This document shows, one piece after another, positions 6,964 to 14,265 of a stretch of 18,820 nucleotides of DNA. Origin of the DNA: DAHUYF01 sp052143095 (lineage in GTDB: Bacteria; Pseudomonadota; Alphaproteobacteria; ATCC43930; CGMCC-115725). The DNA is taken from the NCBI GenBank assembly GCA_052143095.1, contig JBKQTR010000390.1, positions 1-18,820 of the forward strand, given 5' to 3'. How positions within the stretch are numbered: the first letter of the stretch is position 1; each line of letters starts with the position of its first letter. Below the pieces are notes generated by a model that saw nothing but the letters and a program-made list of their open reading frames with translations, had not been told where the DNA came from and did no database searches. The position numbers and the translations under genes were made by a program.

Positions 6964-8701
6964 CCAGAACGTACGTTCCCGGGGCGTCACCAAGCGGGCG
7001 ATGGGCAACGCTTCCGACGGGTGGCGCGGCTATTCTCTCTCCGGACCGGACCCCGAGCCAACCGGCCAGATCGGTCCACCAGCTGCCGTCATGCTTTTGC
7101 GCGCCGGCCAGCCAGGCGTCGGCGGTCGCCGGCGGTGGAAGGATGTCGTTCGTCCAATACCCGCCTTTGCCTTTGGACGGTGGATTGATCATGCCGGCGA
7201 TGTGCCCGCTCGCCGCCAGCACGAAGTGGGTCTGCGCGCTTGTCAGCTGCGCGATCCGCCAAGCCGAGCGCCAGGGCACGATGTGGTCCTTCTCGGCACC
7301 CACCGCGTAAACATCCTGGCGAATGGCGCGCAGGTCGATCGGCTGCCCGAGCAGCGAGATCTTGCCCGGCTTGATCAGGTTGTTTTCGAGGTACGTGTTG
7401 CGGAGATAGAAGCTGTGCGCTGCCCGGGCCATCCGGGTGCCATCGTTGTTCCAGTACAGGAGATCGAACGCGGGCGGCTTGTTCCCCATCAGGTAGTTGT
7501 TGATCACCGTGTTCCAGATCAAGTCATTCGCGCGCAGCAGGTTGAACATGTTCGACATGTGGCGACTGTCGAGATAGCCGCGCTCGAGCATCTGCTGCTC
7601 CATGTAGGCGATCTGCGGCTCGTCGATGAACACGGCCGTGTCGCCGACCTCGGAAAAGTCCAAGAGCGACACCATGAACAAGGCCGCACCGAAGCGCTCG
7701 TCCCGCCGCGCCGCCAGATGGGCCAGCGTCATCGCCAGCAGCGTTCCGCCGATGCAGTAGCCGACGGGGTTGATGCGCTCGGCCCCGGTGATCTCGCGCA
7801 CGGCGTCGCTCGCGGCGAGCGGGCCGTCGGTCATGTAATCCTCGAATGTGATGGCCTCCATCGAAGCGTCCGGGTTCTTCCAGCTGATCATGAATACCGA
7901 GAAGCCTTGCTCGAGCAGGAAGCGGACAAGACTGTTCTTCGGCTGCAGGTCGAGGACATAGAACCTGTTGATCCACGGCGGAATGAACAGCAGCGGTACG
8001 ACATAGGTCTGCGCCGTCATCGGCGCGTATTGGATGAGTTCGATGATGCGATTGCGGTAGACGACCTTGCCTGGGGTGGTGGCGAGGTTCTTGCCCGGCG
8101 TGAACGCTGCGGTGTCGGTCATGCTGAGCCGGTCCTGGCGGAGGTCGTCCAGCAGGTTGCGGAGCCCGTCGGCGACGCTGCCGCCGCGCGTCTCCCATGC
8201 CCTGCGCAGCGCCGCGGGATTGGTCGGAAGAAACAAGGTGGGGCTCATCGCGTCGAGGAACTGCCGGAGATGGAAGACGAGTCGCTGCCGTTCGGCGGGA
8301 TCGACCGCCTGCCGCTCGGCTTCCGTGAGAAGCTCCTTGGAAAGCGCGAGATAGTTCTGCTTCAGCAGCCGGAAGAAGGGGTACTGCTCCCATTCCGCAG
8401 CCTCGAAGCGCCGGTCGGCCTCGGCGCCTTCCGGCTTGGCCGGTGCGGCCGGCGCGAGCCCCCACCAGCGCGCCGCGGTGCCGATCCAGCTCTCGGCCGC
8501 TTCTCGCCACATCGTCAGGCCAAAATTGGCGGCCGCGGTGGTCGCGTGGATCGGATCCGCCGTCGATCGGACGGACAGTGTCATGAGAGCCCGCGTGATC
8601 TCGCCCCAAGGGATCGGCAGCAGCCGGTGGAGAGGGTTGGCCCGCCACAGCTGGTCGGCCATCTCGGGCAGCGGTTCGGGGCTAGCGCCATGACGAGGCA
8701 C
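6956..8701 (-). CDS. phaC: Class I poly(3-hydroxyalkanoate) synthase PhaC
   Basis: PhaC polymerises (R)-3-hydroxyacyl-CoA into polyhydroxyalkanoate granules in the cytoplasm. The frame gives 581 residues, close to Cupriavidus PhaC. An N-terminal PhaC domain (about 60-230) includes AMSPTLFLPTNP, TPGKVVYRN and a run ending near IELIQYAP. The alpha/beta-hydrolase fold follows. The nucleophile elbow GYCIGG has the catalytic Cys near 316, the Asp is near 472 in GAEKDHIVPW, and the His is near 500 in ASGHIAGMINPP. The conserved Trp-rich SWKNPDASMEAITFEDYM is also present, and the C-terminus ends in GTYVLEK. The start is uncertain: GTG at 8701 is the only usual start codon found in this frame upstream of residue 14, with GGAGG only 2 nt away. 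The frame stays open upstream to about 8899. No phaA, phaB or clear phasin gene is nearby. Confidence 0.9.
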   Translation of the reverse strand: MPRHGASPEPLPEMADQLWRANPLHRLLPIPWGEITRALMTLSVRSTADPIHATTAAANFGLTMWREAAESWIGTAARWWGLAPAAPAKPEGAEADRRFEAAEWEQYPFFRLLKQNYLALSKELLTEAERQAVDPAERQRLVFHLRQFLDAMSPTLFLPTNPAALRRAWETRGGSVADGLRNLLDDLRQDRLSMTDTAAFTPGKNLATTPGKVVYRNRIIELIQYAPMTAQTYVVPLLFIPPWINRFYVLDLQPKNSLVRFLLEQGFSVFMISWKNPDASMEAITFEDYMTDGPLAASDAVREITGAERINPVGYCIGGTLLAMTLAHLAARRDERFGAALFMVSLLDFSEVGDTAVFIDEPQIAYMEQQMLERGYLDSRHMSNMFNLLRANDLIWNTVINNYLMGNKPPAFDLLYWNNDGTRMARAAHSFYLRNTYLENNLIKPGKISLLGQPIDLRAIRQDVYAVGAEKDHIVPWRSAWRIAQLTSAQTHFVLAASGHIAGMINPPSKGKGGYWTNDILPPPATADAWLAGAQKHDGSWWTDLAGWLGVRSGERIAAPPVGSVAHRPLGDAPGTYVLEK

Positions 8702-8988
8702 CGCCTCCGTCGCCTTCTGTTTGCCCGCGCGCCGCGTCCCGCCCCTTGCGGAGCGACCCCGTCCGGCAGCGGGTACGGCGGCACCTGCCGCTTCACCGGT
8801 CCACGCGGTCGCTGAGTCATGGCCGCTCCAGATTGTCGCAAAGCCGGCGACTTGGGCCGCTTCGGCCTCACTGTGACGTCGTCGGACGTCTCCTCCCTAG
8901 CCATTGCGGATCACTCGCATAGTTTCGTCTGCCGGGGCCACCCCCCAGCAGAGGTAGATAATGTTGGTACTTCCGGCTGCAGAAGACC

Positions 8989-9002
8989 TTGAGCCAAATC
9001 AA
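8989..9002 (-). promoter_or_regulatory. FNR/FixK-like binding site upstream of phaC
   Basis: On the reverse strand TTGAT-TTGG-CTCAA matches TTGAT-N4-ATCAA at 9 of 10 positions. A CATTAT (-10 candidate) lies at 8963-8958, giving a start near 8951 with the site centred about 44 bp upstream, close to class II spacing. The next ATG downstream is at 8904. It is oriented for phaC and lies in a locally AT-rich stretch. Oxygen-responsive control by an FNR/FixK protein is inferred. Confidence 0.55.
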
Positions 9003-9156
9003 GAGCGGACTTAGCCGGGCTTGAATAAAGCGCCGCAACTTCGCCCATCACCTGTTCCATTGCAGCCCAAACACCACGTCGCGCCGTGGCCGGCATCGCG
9101 CCTCACGCATCAGCTCCGCAGCTTCGAGCGCAGCTCCCCCACCAGCGGGCGCCGAT

Positions 9157-9175
9157 GGACCGCTACTTGCGGTCC
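9157..9175 (-). terminator. Hairpin just after the cupin gene
   Basis: A perfect 7-bp stem (GGACCGC / GCGGTCC) with a 5-nt loop starts 5 nt after the cupin stop codon on the reverse strand. It is placed where an operon terminator would be, but no T-run follows. It may act as a 3' end stabiliser or a weak terminator. Confidence 0.4.
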
Positions 9176-9179
9176 CGCC

Positions 9180-9467
9180 CTAGCCCGGCCGCTTGATCTC
9201 GATCTCGACGAAGGTGACGGGGGCATCGCCGGCGTTGATGACGTCGTGCTCGATGCCGGCGTTGCGGAAATAGGACTGCCCCGCCGCCATCTCGAAGCGC
9301 GTCTCGCCGGCAGGGCCGACGGCGCGGATCGTCGCCGCGGTGAGGTAGACGACGACGTAGTCGTACTCGTGGCGGTGATAGCCCGTCGCCGCGCCGGGCG
9401 CGAACCGCCATTCGGTGACGCGGACCGCGGCGTTGTCCTCGTGCCGGATGCTTTGCGCCTGCGTCAT
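9180..9467 (-). CDS. Small cupin-domain protein
   Basis: The 95-residue protein is a single small beta-barrel cupin. Its first cupin motif is GYHRHEYDYVVVYL (about residues 31-44), with His, His and Glu as likely metal ligands. The second motif around QSYFRNAGIEHDVINAG (about 65-81) has the third His. The ATG at 9467 is chosen because GGGAGG lies about 8 nt before it; a longer upstream reading runs into mltG. It starts 16 nt after the mltG stop, so it is probably the last gene of the fabF-mltG transcript. The substrate is not predictable: small single-domain cupins include isomerases, dioxygenases and sensors. A GC hairpin follows the stop. Confidence 0.85.
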   Translation of the reverse strand: MTQAQSIRHEDNAAVRVTEWRFAPGAATGYHRHEYDYVVVYLTAATIRAVGPAGETRFEMAAGQSYFRNAGIEHDVINAGDAPVTFVEIEIKRPG

Positions 9468-9483
9468 GCCACGTCCCTCCCGG

Positions 9484-10479
9484 TCAGGGAGCGCCGCCTT
9501 CGCCCCGCTGGCGGCGCAGCTGCGCGACGTTGCGGTTGTGCTCGGCGAGCGTGCGGGCGAAAGCGTGGCCGCCGCTGCCATCGGCGACGAAATAGAGCTC
9601 GTCGCCGGCGTCAGGATGCAGCACGGCGCGCAGCGCGGCAAGCCCGGGACTGTCGATCGGCGTCGGCGGCAGGCCGGTATGGAGATAGGTGTTGTAGGGC
9701 GAGTCGACCGCGAGATCCTCGTGGTCCAGCGGGTGATCGAGCGGCTTGGCGCCGCCCTCGGTCAGCGCATAGGCGACCGTCGGATCGGCCTGCAGCTTCA
9801 TGCCGAGCTTCAGCCGGTTCAAGAAGACGGCGGCGATGCGCGGCCGCTCGTCCTCGCGCGCCGTCTCCTTCTCGACGATCGAGGCCAGCGTCAGCGCCTC
9901 CTCCGGCGTCGCCAGCGAGAGCTCGGGGCTGCGCGTCTCCCAGGCGCTCGCCAGCGCCCGCTCCCGGGCGCGGCGCATGCGCGCCAGCAGCTCCTGGCGA
10001 TGGTCGCCCAGCACATAGAAGTACGTGTCGGGCAGCAGGCTGCCCTCCGGCGGCGCGCCGTCGACGGCGCCGTCGAGCGCCGGCTGCTGCTGCAACAGCA
10101 GTGCCACCACCTCGAGGCTGGTCAGGCCCTCGGGCACGGTGAGCCGGTGTTGCACGACACGGCCGCTGGCGATCAGCGCGATGGCAGCGCGCGGGCTGAT
10201 GCCTGCGGTGAATTCGTATTCACCGGCCTTGAGCCCGCCGAACTCGCGGTCGAAGAGCGCGCCGGCGACAAAGGGAAAGGAATGCGCGATGACGCCCTGC
10301 CCGGCCAGCAGCTCGGCCGCGGCGATGATCCCTGCGCCATGCGGGATGACGACGATCTTGTTTTCGGCAAGCGGCCCCGGCGTCGTGTAGTCGCGCCAGG
10401 TCCAGAGGGCGACGGCCGCCAAGGCCAGGGCAGCGAGGAGCGCCGCGCCAAGCCAGCGCCGGCGCGCCCAGGCGGGCAT
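9484..10479 (-). CDS. mltG: Endolytic peptidoglycan transglycosylase MltG
   Basis: MltG is an inner-membrane enzyme that cleaves nascent glycan strands and is thought to terminate their elongation. The 331 residues begin with one membrane anchor (about 10-30, after AWARRRW). A LysM-like region follows (VVIPHGAGIIAAAELLAGQGVI), then the YceG catalytic domain with GEYEFTAG, LTVPEGLTS and EGSLLPDTYFY. The catalytic Glu is in LASIVEKETAR (near 214), and then come LQADPTVAYAL and SPYNTYLHTGLPPTPI. The ATG directly follows the fabF stop with no spacer (TGAATG), implying coupled translation. The fabF-mltG pairing is typical of proteobacterial fatty-acid loci. Confidence 0.95.
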   Translation of the reverse strand: MPAWARRRWLGAALLAALALAAVALWTWRDYTTPGPLAENKIVVIPHGAGIIAAAELLAGQGVIAHSFPFVAGALFDREFGGLKAGEYEFTAGISPRAAIALIASGRVVQHRLTVPEGLTSLEVVALLLQQQPALDGAVDGAPPEGSLLPDTYFYVLGDHRQELLARMRRARERALASAWETRSPELSLATPEEALTLASIVEKETAREDERPRIAAVFLNRLKLGMKLQADPTVAYALTEGGAKPLDHPLDHEDLAVDSPYNTYLHTGLPPTPIDSPGLAALRAVLHPDAGDELYFVADGSGGHAFARTLAEHNRNVAQLRRQRGEGGAP

Positions 10480-11742
10480 TCAGGGCGCCTGCGCGAAGAT
10501 GAGCGAAGCGTTGGTGCCGCCAAAGCCGAAGGAGTTGGAGAGGGCGTAGCGGACCGGGCGCTCCTTCGCCTGAAGCGGCACCAGGTCGATGTCGCAGCCC
10601 GGCGACGGATTCTCCAGGTTGAGCGTCGGCGGCACGACGCTGTCGCGCATGGCCAGGATCGAGAAGATGGCCTCGACGCTGCCCGCCGCACCCAGGAGAT
10701 GGCCGATCGAGGATTTGGTCGAAGACATCGACAGCTTGTAGACGTGATCCCCGAACAAGCGCTTGACCGCGCCCAGCTCGATCTCGTCGCCGAGCGGCGT
10801 CGAGGTGCCGTGTGCGTTGATGTAGTCGATCTTCTCCGGCTCGAGCTGGGCGCGCTTCAGCGCGTTGCGCATGGCGCGGAAGGCGCCGTTGCCGTCCGGC
10901 GCCGGCGCGGTGATGTGGTGCGCGTGGCCCGACATGCCGTAGCCGATCACCTCGGCATAGATCTTGGCGCCGCGCTTCTCGGCATGCTCGAGCTCCTCGA
11001 GCACGAGCACGCCGGCCCCCTCGCCCATGACGAAGCCGTCGCGCGCCTGGTCCCAGGGGCGCGACGCCCTGCTGGGCTCGTCGTTGAAGGCGGTCGACAG
11101 CGCGCGCGCCGCGGCGAAGCCGGCAAGCCCGAGCCGGCAGATCGCCGCCTCGGCGCCGCCGCAGACCATGACATCGGCATCGTCCCACAGAATCATCCGC
11201 GCGGCATCGCCGATGGCATGCGCCCCGGTCGAGCAGGCGGTGACCACGGCGTGGTTCGGGCCGGTGAAGCCGTAGCGGATGGAGACGTGGCCCGAAGCGA
11301 GGTTGATCAGGTTCGACGGGATGAAAAACGGCGAAAGCCGCCGCGGCCCGCGCTCGTGGAGCGTGATCGCGCCTTCGGTGATGCCGGGAAGGCCGCCGAT
11401 GCCGGAGCCGATCATGACCCCGGTGCGCTCGCGATCCTCCTCGCCCTCGGGCTTCCAGCCGGCATCGGCCACCGCCTGATCCGCCGCCGCCAGCGCATAG
11501 ACGATGAACTCGTCCATCTTGCGCTGCTCCTTGGGCGGCACCCAGTCATCGGCGTTGAACGCGCCCGATGCGGTGTCGCCGCGCGGCACCTGGCCCGCGA
11601 TCTTGGCCGGCAGGTCCGAGACATCGAAGCTCTGGATAGCCCGGATGCCCGACCGACCTTCGATCAACTGCTTCCAGACGGACTCCGCCCCCACCCCCAG
11701 CGGGGTGACGAGACCAATGCCGGTGACGACGACTCGTCTCAT
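10480..11742 (-). CDS. fabF: Beta-ketoacyl-ACP synthase II (KAS II)
   Basis: FabF condenses acyl-ACP with malonyl-ACP in chain elongation and controls temperature-responsive unsaturated acyl length in many bacteria. It has the full KAS pattern: RRVVVTGIGLVTPLG at the N-terminus, the nucleophile Cys in VTACSTGAHAIGDA, the two catalytic His residues in INAHGTSTPLGD and SSIGHLLGAAG, and the C-terminal SNSFGFGGTNASL. Length is 420 residues from the ATG at 11742. An in-frame ATG at 11757 adds MQQRS and has AGAGGG directly against it, too close for a normal site. The shorter start is preferred because family members begin at MRRVVVTG. It lies about 40 nt after the acpP stop and touches mltG. Confidence 0.95.
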   Translation of the reverse strand: MRRVVVTGIGLVTPLGVGAESVWKQLIEGRSGIRAIQSFDVSDLPAKIAGQVPRGDTASGAFNADDWVPPKEQRKMDEFIVYALAAADQAVADAGWKPEGEEDRERTGVMIGSGIGGLPGITEGAITLHERGPRRLSPFFIPSNLINLASGHVSIRYGFTGPNHAVVTACSTGAHAIGDAARMILWDDADVMVCGGAEAAICRLGLAGFAAARALSTAFNDEPSRASRPWDQARDGFVMGEGAGVLVLEELEHAEKRGAKIYAEVIGYGMSGHAHHITAPAPDGNGAFRAMRNALKRAQLEPEKIDYINAHGTSTPLGDEIELGAVKRLFGDHVYKLSMSSTKSSIGHLLGAAGSVEAIFSILAMRDSVVPPTLNLENPSPGCDIDLVPLQAKERPVRYALSNSFGFGGTNASLIFAQAP

Positions 11743-11784
11743 GCTTCGCTGTTGCATCCCTCTGCCGGAACGCCCGCAGCGGCC

Positions 11785-12018
11785 CTATTTGTGCGCTTCG
11801 ATGAAGCTGACCGCGTCCTTCACGGTCACGATCTTCTCGGCCGCGTCATCGGGGATCTCGCAGCCGAACTCCTCCTCGAACGCCATCACCAGCTCGACCG
11901 TGTCGAGGCTGTCGGCTCCGAGATCGTCGATGAAGCTGGCGTTGTCCGTCACCTTGGACTCGTCAACGCCAAGATGCTCCACCACAATCTTTTTTACTCG
12001 ATCGGCGACATCGCTCAT
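11785..12018 (-). CDS. acpP: Acyl carrier protein
   Basis: AcpP carries growing acyl chains as phosphopantetheine thioesters for fatty-acid and lipid A synthesis. The 77 acidic residues contain the canonical GADSLDTVELVMAFEEEF, where the Ser of DSL receives the prosthetic group (near residue 37). The protein starts SDVADRVKKIVVEHLGVDE and ends in a short helix (AVSFIEAHK). A GAGGT lies about 9 nt before the ATG. It sits between fabG and fabF with a 172-bp upstream gap, which suggests its own promoter and a structured leader. Confidence 0.98.
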   Translation of the reverse strand: MSDVADRVKKIVVEHLGVDESKVTDNASFIDDLGADSLDTVELVMAFEEEFGCEIPDDAAEKIVTVKDAVSFIEAHK

Positions 12019-12057
12019 AGGTGATACCTCGACAGATAAACGGGCTTGTGGACTGAG

Positions 12058-12126
12058 CTTTCGGCGCCGCTTCGGCCGCAGGGCGCCTGGGCCCGATCGT
12101 TGCCACGCTCGAGACCGGGCCGAAAG
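12058..12126 (-). other. Structured 5' leader of acpP
   Basis: On the reverse strand CTTTCGGC (12126-12119) can pair with GCCGAAAG (12065-12058). Alternative internal pairings are CGGGCC/GGCCCG (12121-12116 with 12095-12090) and two GGCGCC copies (12087-12082, 12068-12063). A weak promoter candidate (-35 CTGGCA at 12163-12158, -10 TTATGT at 12140-12135) would start RNA near 12128, immediately before this structure. The arms compete, as in a switchable leader, but no known riboswitch is recognised. The rest of the 172-bp acpP-fabG gap holds nothing else I can identify. Confidence 0.35.
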
Positions 12127-12190
12127 CGCGCGTCACATAACACAGTTCATGGCGGTTTGCCAGTAGTGCCCCAGACGCCGTGAACCCACC

Positions 12191-12928
12191 CTAAATCATG
12201 GCCATCCCGCCATTGACGTGCAAGGTATGGCCGGTGACGTAGCGCGACTCGTCGCTGGCGAGGAAAACCACGCAGGCGGCGACTTCCTCGACGGTGCCGA
12301 CGCGGCCCATCGGGATGACGGTGGCGAGACGCTGCTGCTGCTCCTCGCTCAGGCTTCCGGTCATGGCGGTGGCGATGAAGCCTGGGGCGACGCAATTGAC
12401 GGTGATGCCGCGCGTCGCCACCTCCGCCGCCAGCGCCTTCGACATGCCGATCATGCCGGCCTTGGCCGCGGCGTAATTGGCCTGGCCGGGGTTGCCGGTG
12501 ACGCCCACCACCGAGCTGATGCCGATGATGCGGCCCCAGCGGCGGCGCATCATGCCGCGCAGCGCCGCGCGCGCCAGGCGGAAGCCGGCGGTGAGGTCGA
12601 CGTCAATGACCTTTTGCCAATCCTCGTCCTTCATGCGCAGCGCCAGCTGATCGCGGGTCAGGCCGGCATTGTTGACGAGGATGTCGAGCTGTCCCGCCGC
12701 CGCCTCGCCGGCCTTGATCAGCGTGTCGCCGGCGCCGGGCTCGGCAAGGTCGGCGACGGCGACGAAAGCGCGCTCGCCGAGCTCGGCCGCCAGCGCCTCG
12801 AGCGCCGGTCGCCGGGTTCCCGCCAGCACCACCGTGGCGCCCGCGGCGTGCAGCGCACGCGCGATCGCGCCGCCGATGCCGCCCGAGGCGCCGGTGATGA
12901 GCGCGCCCTTGCCGCTGAGATCGAACAT
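12191..12928 (-). CDS. fabG: 3-oxoacyl-ACP reductase FabG
   Basis: FabG is the NADPH-dependent reductase that converts beta-ketoacyl-ACP to beta-hydroxyacyl-ACP. The 245-residue short-chain dehydrogenase has the cofactor loop ITGASGGIGGAIA (about 12-24), LVNNAGLTRDQL (about 83-94), and the active site Ser in ISSVVGVTG with YAAAKAG (YxxxK, about 150-156). The C-terminus SRYVTGHTLHVNGGMAMI is typical of FabG rather than other SDRs. It starts 11 nt after the fabD stop and ends before the acpP leader. It could in principle also supply (R)-3-hydroxyacyl groups for PHA through other enzymes, but nothing here shows this. Confidence 0.95.
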   Translation of the reverse strand: MFDLSGKGALITGASGGIGGAIARALHAAGATVVLAGTRRPALEALAAELGERAFVAVADLAEPGAGDTLIKAGEAAAGQLDILVNNAGLTRDQLALRMKDEDWQKVIDVDLTAGFRLARAALRGMMRRRWGRIIGISSVVGVTGNPGQANYAAAKAGMIGMSKALAAEVATRGITVNCVAPGFIATAMTGSLSEEQQQRLATVIPMGRVGTVEEVAACVVFLASDESRYVTGHTLHVNGGMAMI

Positions 12929-12939
12929 GATTTCCGCCC

Positions 12940-13881
12940 TCAGAGCGTTTTGACGAAGGCTTCGATCTCGGCCGGCCCGCCGATCGAGGCGATGGCGAGG
13001 TCGCGGTCGATGCGTTTGGCGAGCCCGCTCAGCACGCGGCCGGCGCCGAGCTCGATCAGCTCATGCACGCCTGCCGCCTTCATGGCTAGCACGCTCTCGC
13101 GCCAACGCACGAGGCCGGTGACCTGGGCGATGAGCAGCCGCTTGATCTCCTCGGGGTCGCTGACCGGCGCGGCGGTGACGTTGGCGACCAGCGGCACGTA
13201 AGGCTCGCGCAGCCGCACCTCGGCAAGCGCCTCCGCCATCTCGCGCGCCGCCGGCGCCATCAACGGGCAGTGGAAGGGCGCGCTCACCGGCAGCATGATC
13301 GAGCGCCTGGCGCCCTTCGTCGCCGCGATCGCCACCGCGCGTTCCACCGCCGCCTTGTCGCCGCTGACGACCACCTGGCCGGCGCCGTTGTCATTGGCGA
13401 CGGCGCAGACCTCGCCTTGCGCCGCCGCCTCGGCGACGGCGCGCGCCGCCTCGAGCTCGAGCCCCAGCAGCGCCGCCATGGCGCCGGCGCCCACCGGCAC
13501 CGCGCGCTGCATCGCCAGGCCGCGCCGCTTCAGCAGCCGCGCCGCCTCGGCGAGCGAGAACGAGCGGGCGGCGGCCAGCGCCGAATATTCGCCGAGCGAG
13601 TGGCCGGCGACGAATCCCACATGGCGGGCGACGTCGAGCCCGCCCTCGCGCTCGAGCACCCGCATCACCGCGAGGCTTACCGCCATCAGCGCCGGCTGCG
13701 CGTTCTCGGTCAGCGTCAGCTCTTCCTCCGGCCCCTCGAACATCAGCCGCGACAGCTTCTGCCGCAGCGCTTCATCGACCTCCTCGAAGACCTCGCGCGC
13801 CACGACGAAGGCGCCGGCGAGCTCGCGCCCCATGCCGACGGCTTGGGAGCCCTGTCCGGGGAAGACCAGCGCGCGCGTCAT
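12940..13881 (-). CDS. fabD: Malonyl-CoA:ACP transacylase FabD
   Basis: FabD transfers malonyl from CoA to ACP, the step supplying extender units to FabF and the other KAS enzymes. The 313 residues contain LVFPGQGSQAVGMGREL at the N-terminus, the nucleophile elbow VAGHSLGEYSALAAA (Ser near 93), the malonyl-binding Arg segment RRGLAMQRAVP, and the catalytic His in VSAPFHCPLM (near 202). ANVTAAPVSDP and LIELGAGRVLSGL complete the pattern. It begins 13 nt after the stop of the upstream lipoprotein gene and continues into fabG. No clear ribosome binding site precedes the ATG. Confidence 0.96.
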   Translation of the reverse strand: MTRALVFPGQGSQAVGMGRELAGAFVVAREVFEEVDEALRQKLSRLMFEGPEEELTLTENAQPALMAVSLAVMRVLEREGGLDVARHVGFVAGHSLGEYSALAAARSFSLAEAARLLKRRGLAMQRAVPVGAGAMAALLGLELEAARAVAEAAAQGEVCAVANDNGAGQVVVSGDKAAVERAVAIAATKGARRSIMLPVSAPFHCPLMAPAAREMAEALAEVRLREPYVPLVANVTAAPVSDPEEIKRLLIAQVTGLVRWRESVLAMKAAGVHELIELGAGRVLSGLAKRIDRDLAIASIGGPAEIEAFVKTL

Positions 13882-13894
13882 CGCCTGGCCGCGC

Positions 13895-14188
13895 TCAGAA
13901 CAGATCGGAGAACCGGAACGTGTAGTCCTTGCACCGCACCTCCTCGTCGACGATCTGCTTGTCCGCCTCCGCCGCCAGCGTCTCGACCTTCACCGTGTCG
14001 TAGCCGAGCGTGCAGATCTGATTGAGCTTCCAATCGAGGAATTGCCGCATCTCGGCATCCGCCTCGGCCGAGGAGGCGCCGGCAGGGCGGTCGCCGGAGA
14101 CGCCGAAGACGAGCCGGTCGGGTGGGTGCGGCGTGCTGCAGGCGCTCGCGACGACGGCGATCACGGCGATCGGGAGCCAACGGTGCAT
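13895..14188 (-). CDS. Small predicted lipoprotein of unknown function
   Basis: The 97-residue protein begins MHRWLPIAVIAVVASAC, a short lipoprotein signal with lipobox ASAC and the lipidated Cys at 17. After a Pro-rich linker there is a helical region (AEADAEMRQFLDWKLNQICTLG, then VKVETLAAEADKQIV). The end is RCKDYTFRFSDLF. Two more Cys (in QIC and VRC) could form a disulfide in the periplasm. The ATG at 14188 is chosen for its lipobox spacing and the GAGGAAG about 7 nt upstream; the longer frame start at 14239 would bury the signal. It is the first gene of the fabD-fabG transcript. I do not recognise the family. Confidence 0.8.
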   Translation of the reverse strand: MHRWLPIAVIAVVASACSTPHPPDRLVFGVSGDRPAGASSAEADAEMRQFLDWKLNQICTLGYDTVKVETLAAEADKQIVDEEVRCKDYTFRFSDLF

Positions 14189-14216
14189 GGCACTTCCTCG
14201 GCGACAATGGCACTCG

Positions 14217-14245
14217 GGGATAGCATCGCCTCGCCGCACTGTCCA
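14217..14245 (-). promoter_or_regulatory. Promoter for lipoprotein-fabD-fabG
   Basis: On the reverse strand TGGACA (14245-14240) and TATCCC (14222-14217) are separated by exactly 17 bp. Transcription would begin near 14210 and leave about 22 nt before the ATG, including GAGGAAG. The -35 matches five of six positions, the -10 three of six. Confidence 0.45.
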
Positions 14246-14265
14246 GCGCGCTCCGCCGCCTCTGC

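Larger units (their letters stand above)
8702..9179. other. phaC upstream region: promoter, possible lost 5' coding sequence
   Basis: These 478 bp separate phaC from the cupin gene. From about 8904 to 8740 the reverse strand carries an ATG-initiated frame (MAREETSDDVTVRPKRPK..., second ATG at 8820) with codon use like its neighbours, but in a different frame from phaC. The phaC frame itself is open from 8899 without a start codon until GTG 8701. The stretch 8905-9100 is more AT-rich and holds the FNR-like site at 8989-9002 with a CATTAT -10 candidate at 8958-8963 (reverse strand). A 61-codon frame at 9096-8911 (-) is probably not a gene. Confidence 0.5.

Noticed and set aside
6938..8815. A 625-codon forward frame opposite phaC
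   Set aside because: The reverse-strand frame carries the complete PHA synthase catalytic triad; the forward product is Arg/Val/Glu-rich antisense sequence without motifs.
8892..8919. A seven-codon upstream peptide (MRVIRNG) in the phaC frame
   Set aside because: It has no ribosome binding site and could arise by chance; kept only as context for the uncertain phaC start.
8911..9096. A 61-codon reverse-strand frame before phaC, considered as a phasin fragment (with a second frame upstream ending in LQWNR)
   Set aside because: It contains the FNR-like site and -10 candidate, has no ribosome binding site, and its similarity to phasins is too vague to support; it is better read as promoter DNA.
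9415..12024. An 869-codon forward frame opposite cupin, mltG, fabF and acpP
   Set aside because: It runs antisense across four identified genes; its length reflects high GC with few stops, not a real protein.
1734..12164. A shared 13-mer (GCGGTTTGCCAGT) upstream of surA (1734-1746) and of acpP (12152-12164)
   Set aside because: Several 13-mer matches are expected by chance in a window of this size; no palindrome or other shared context.
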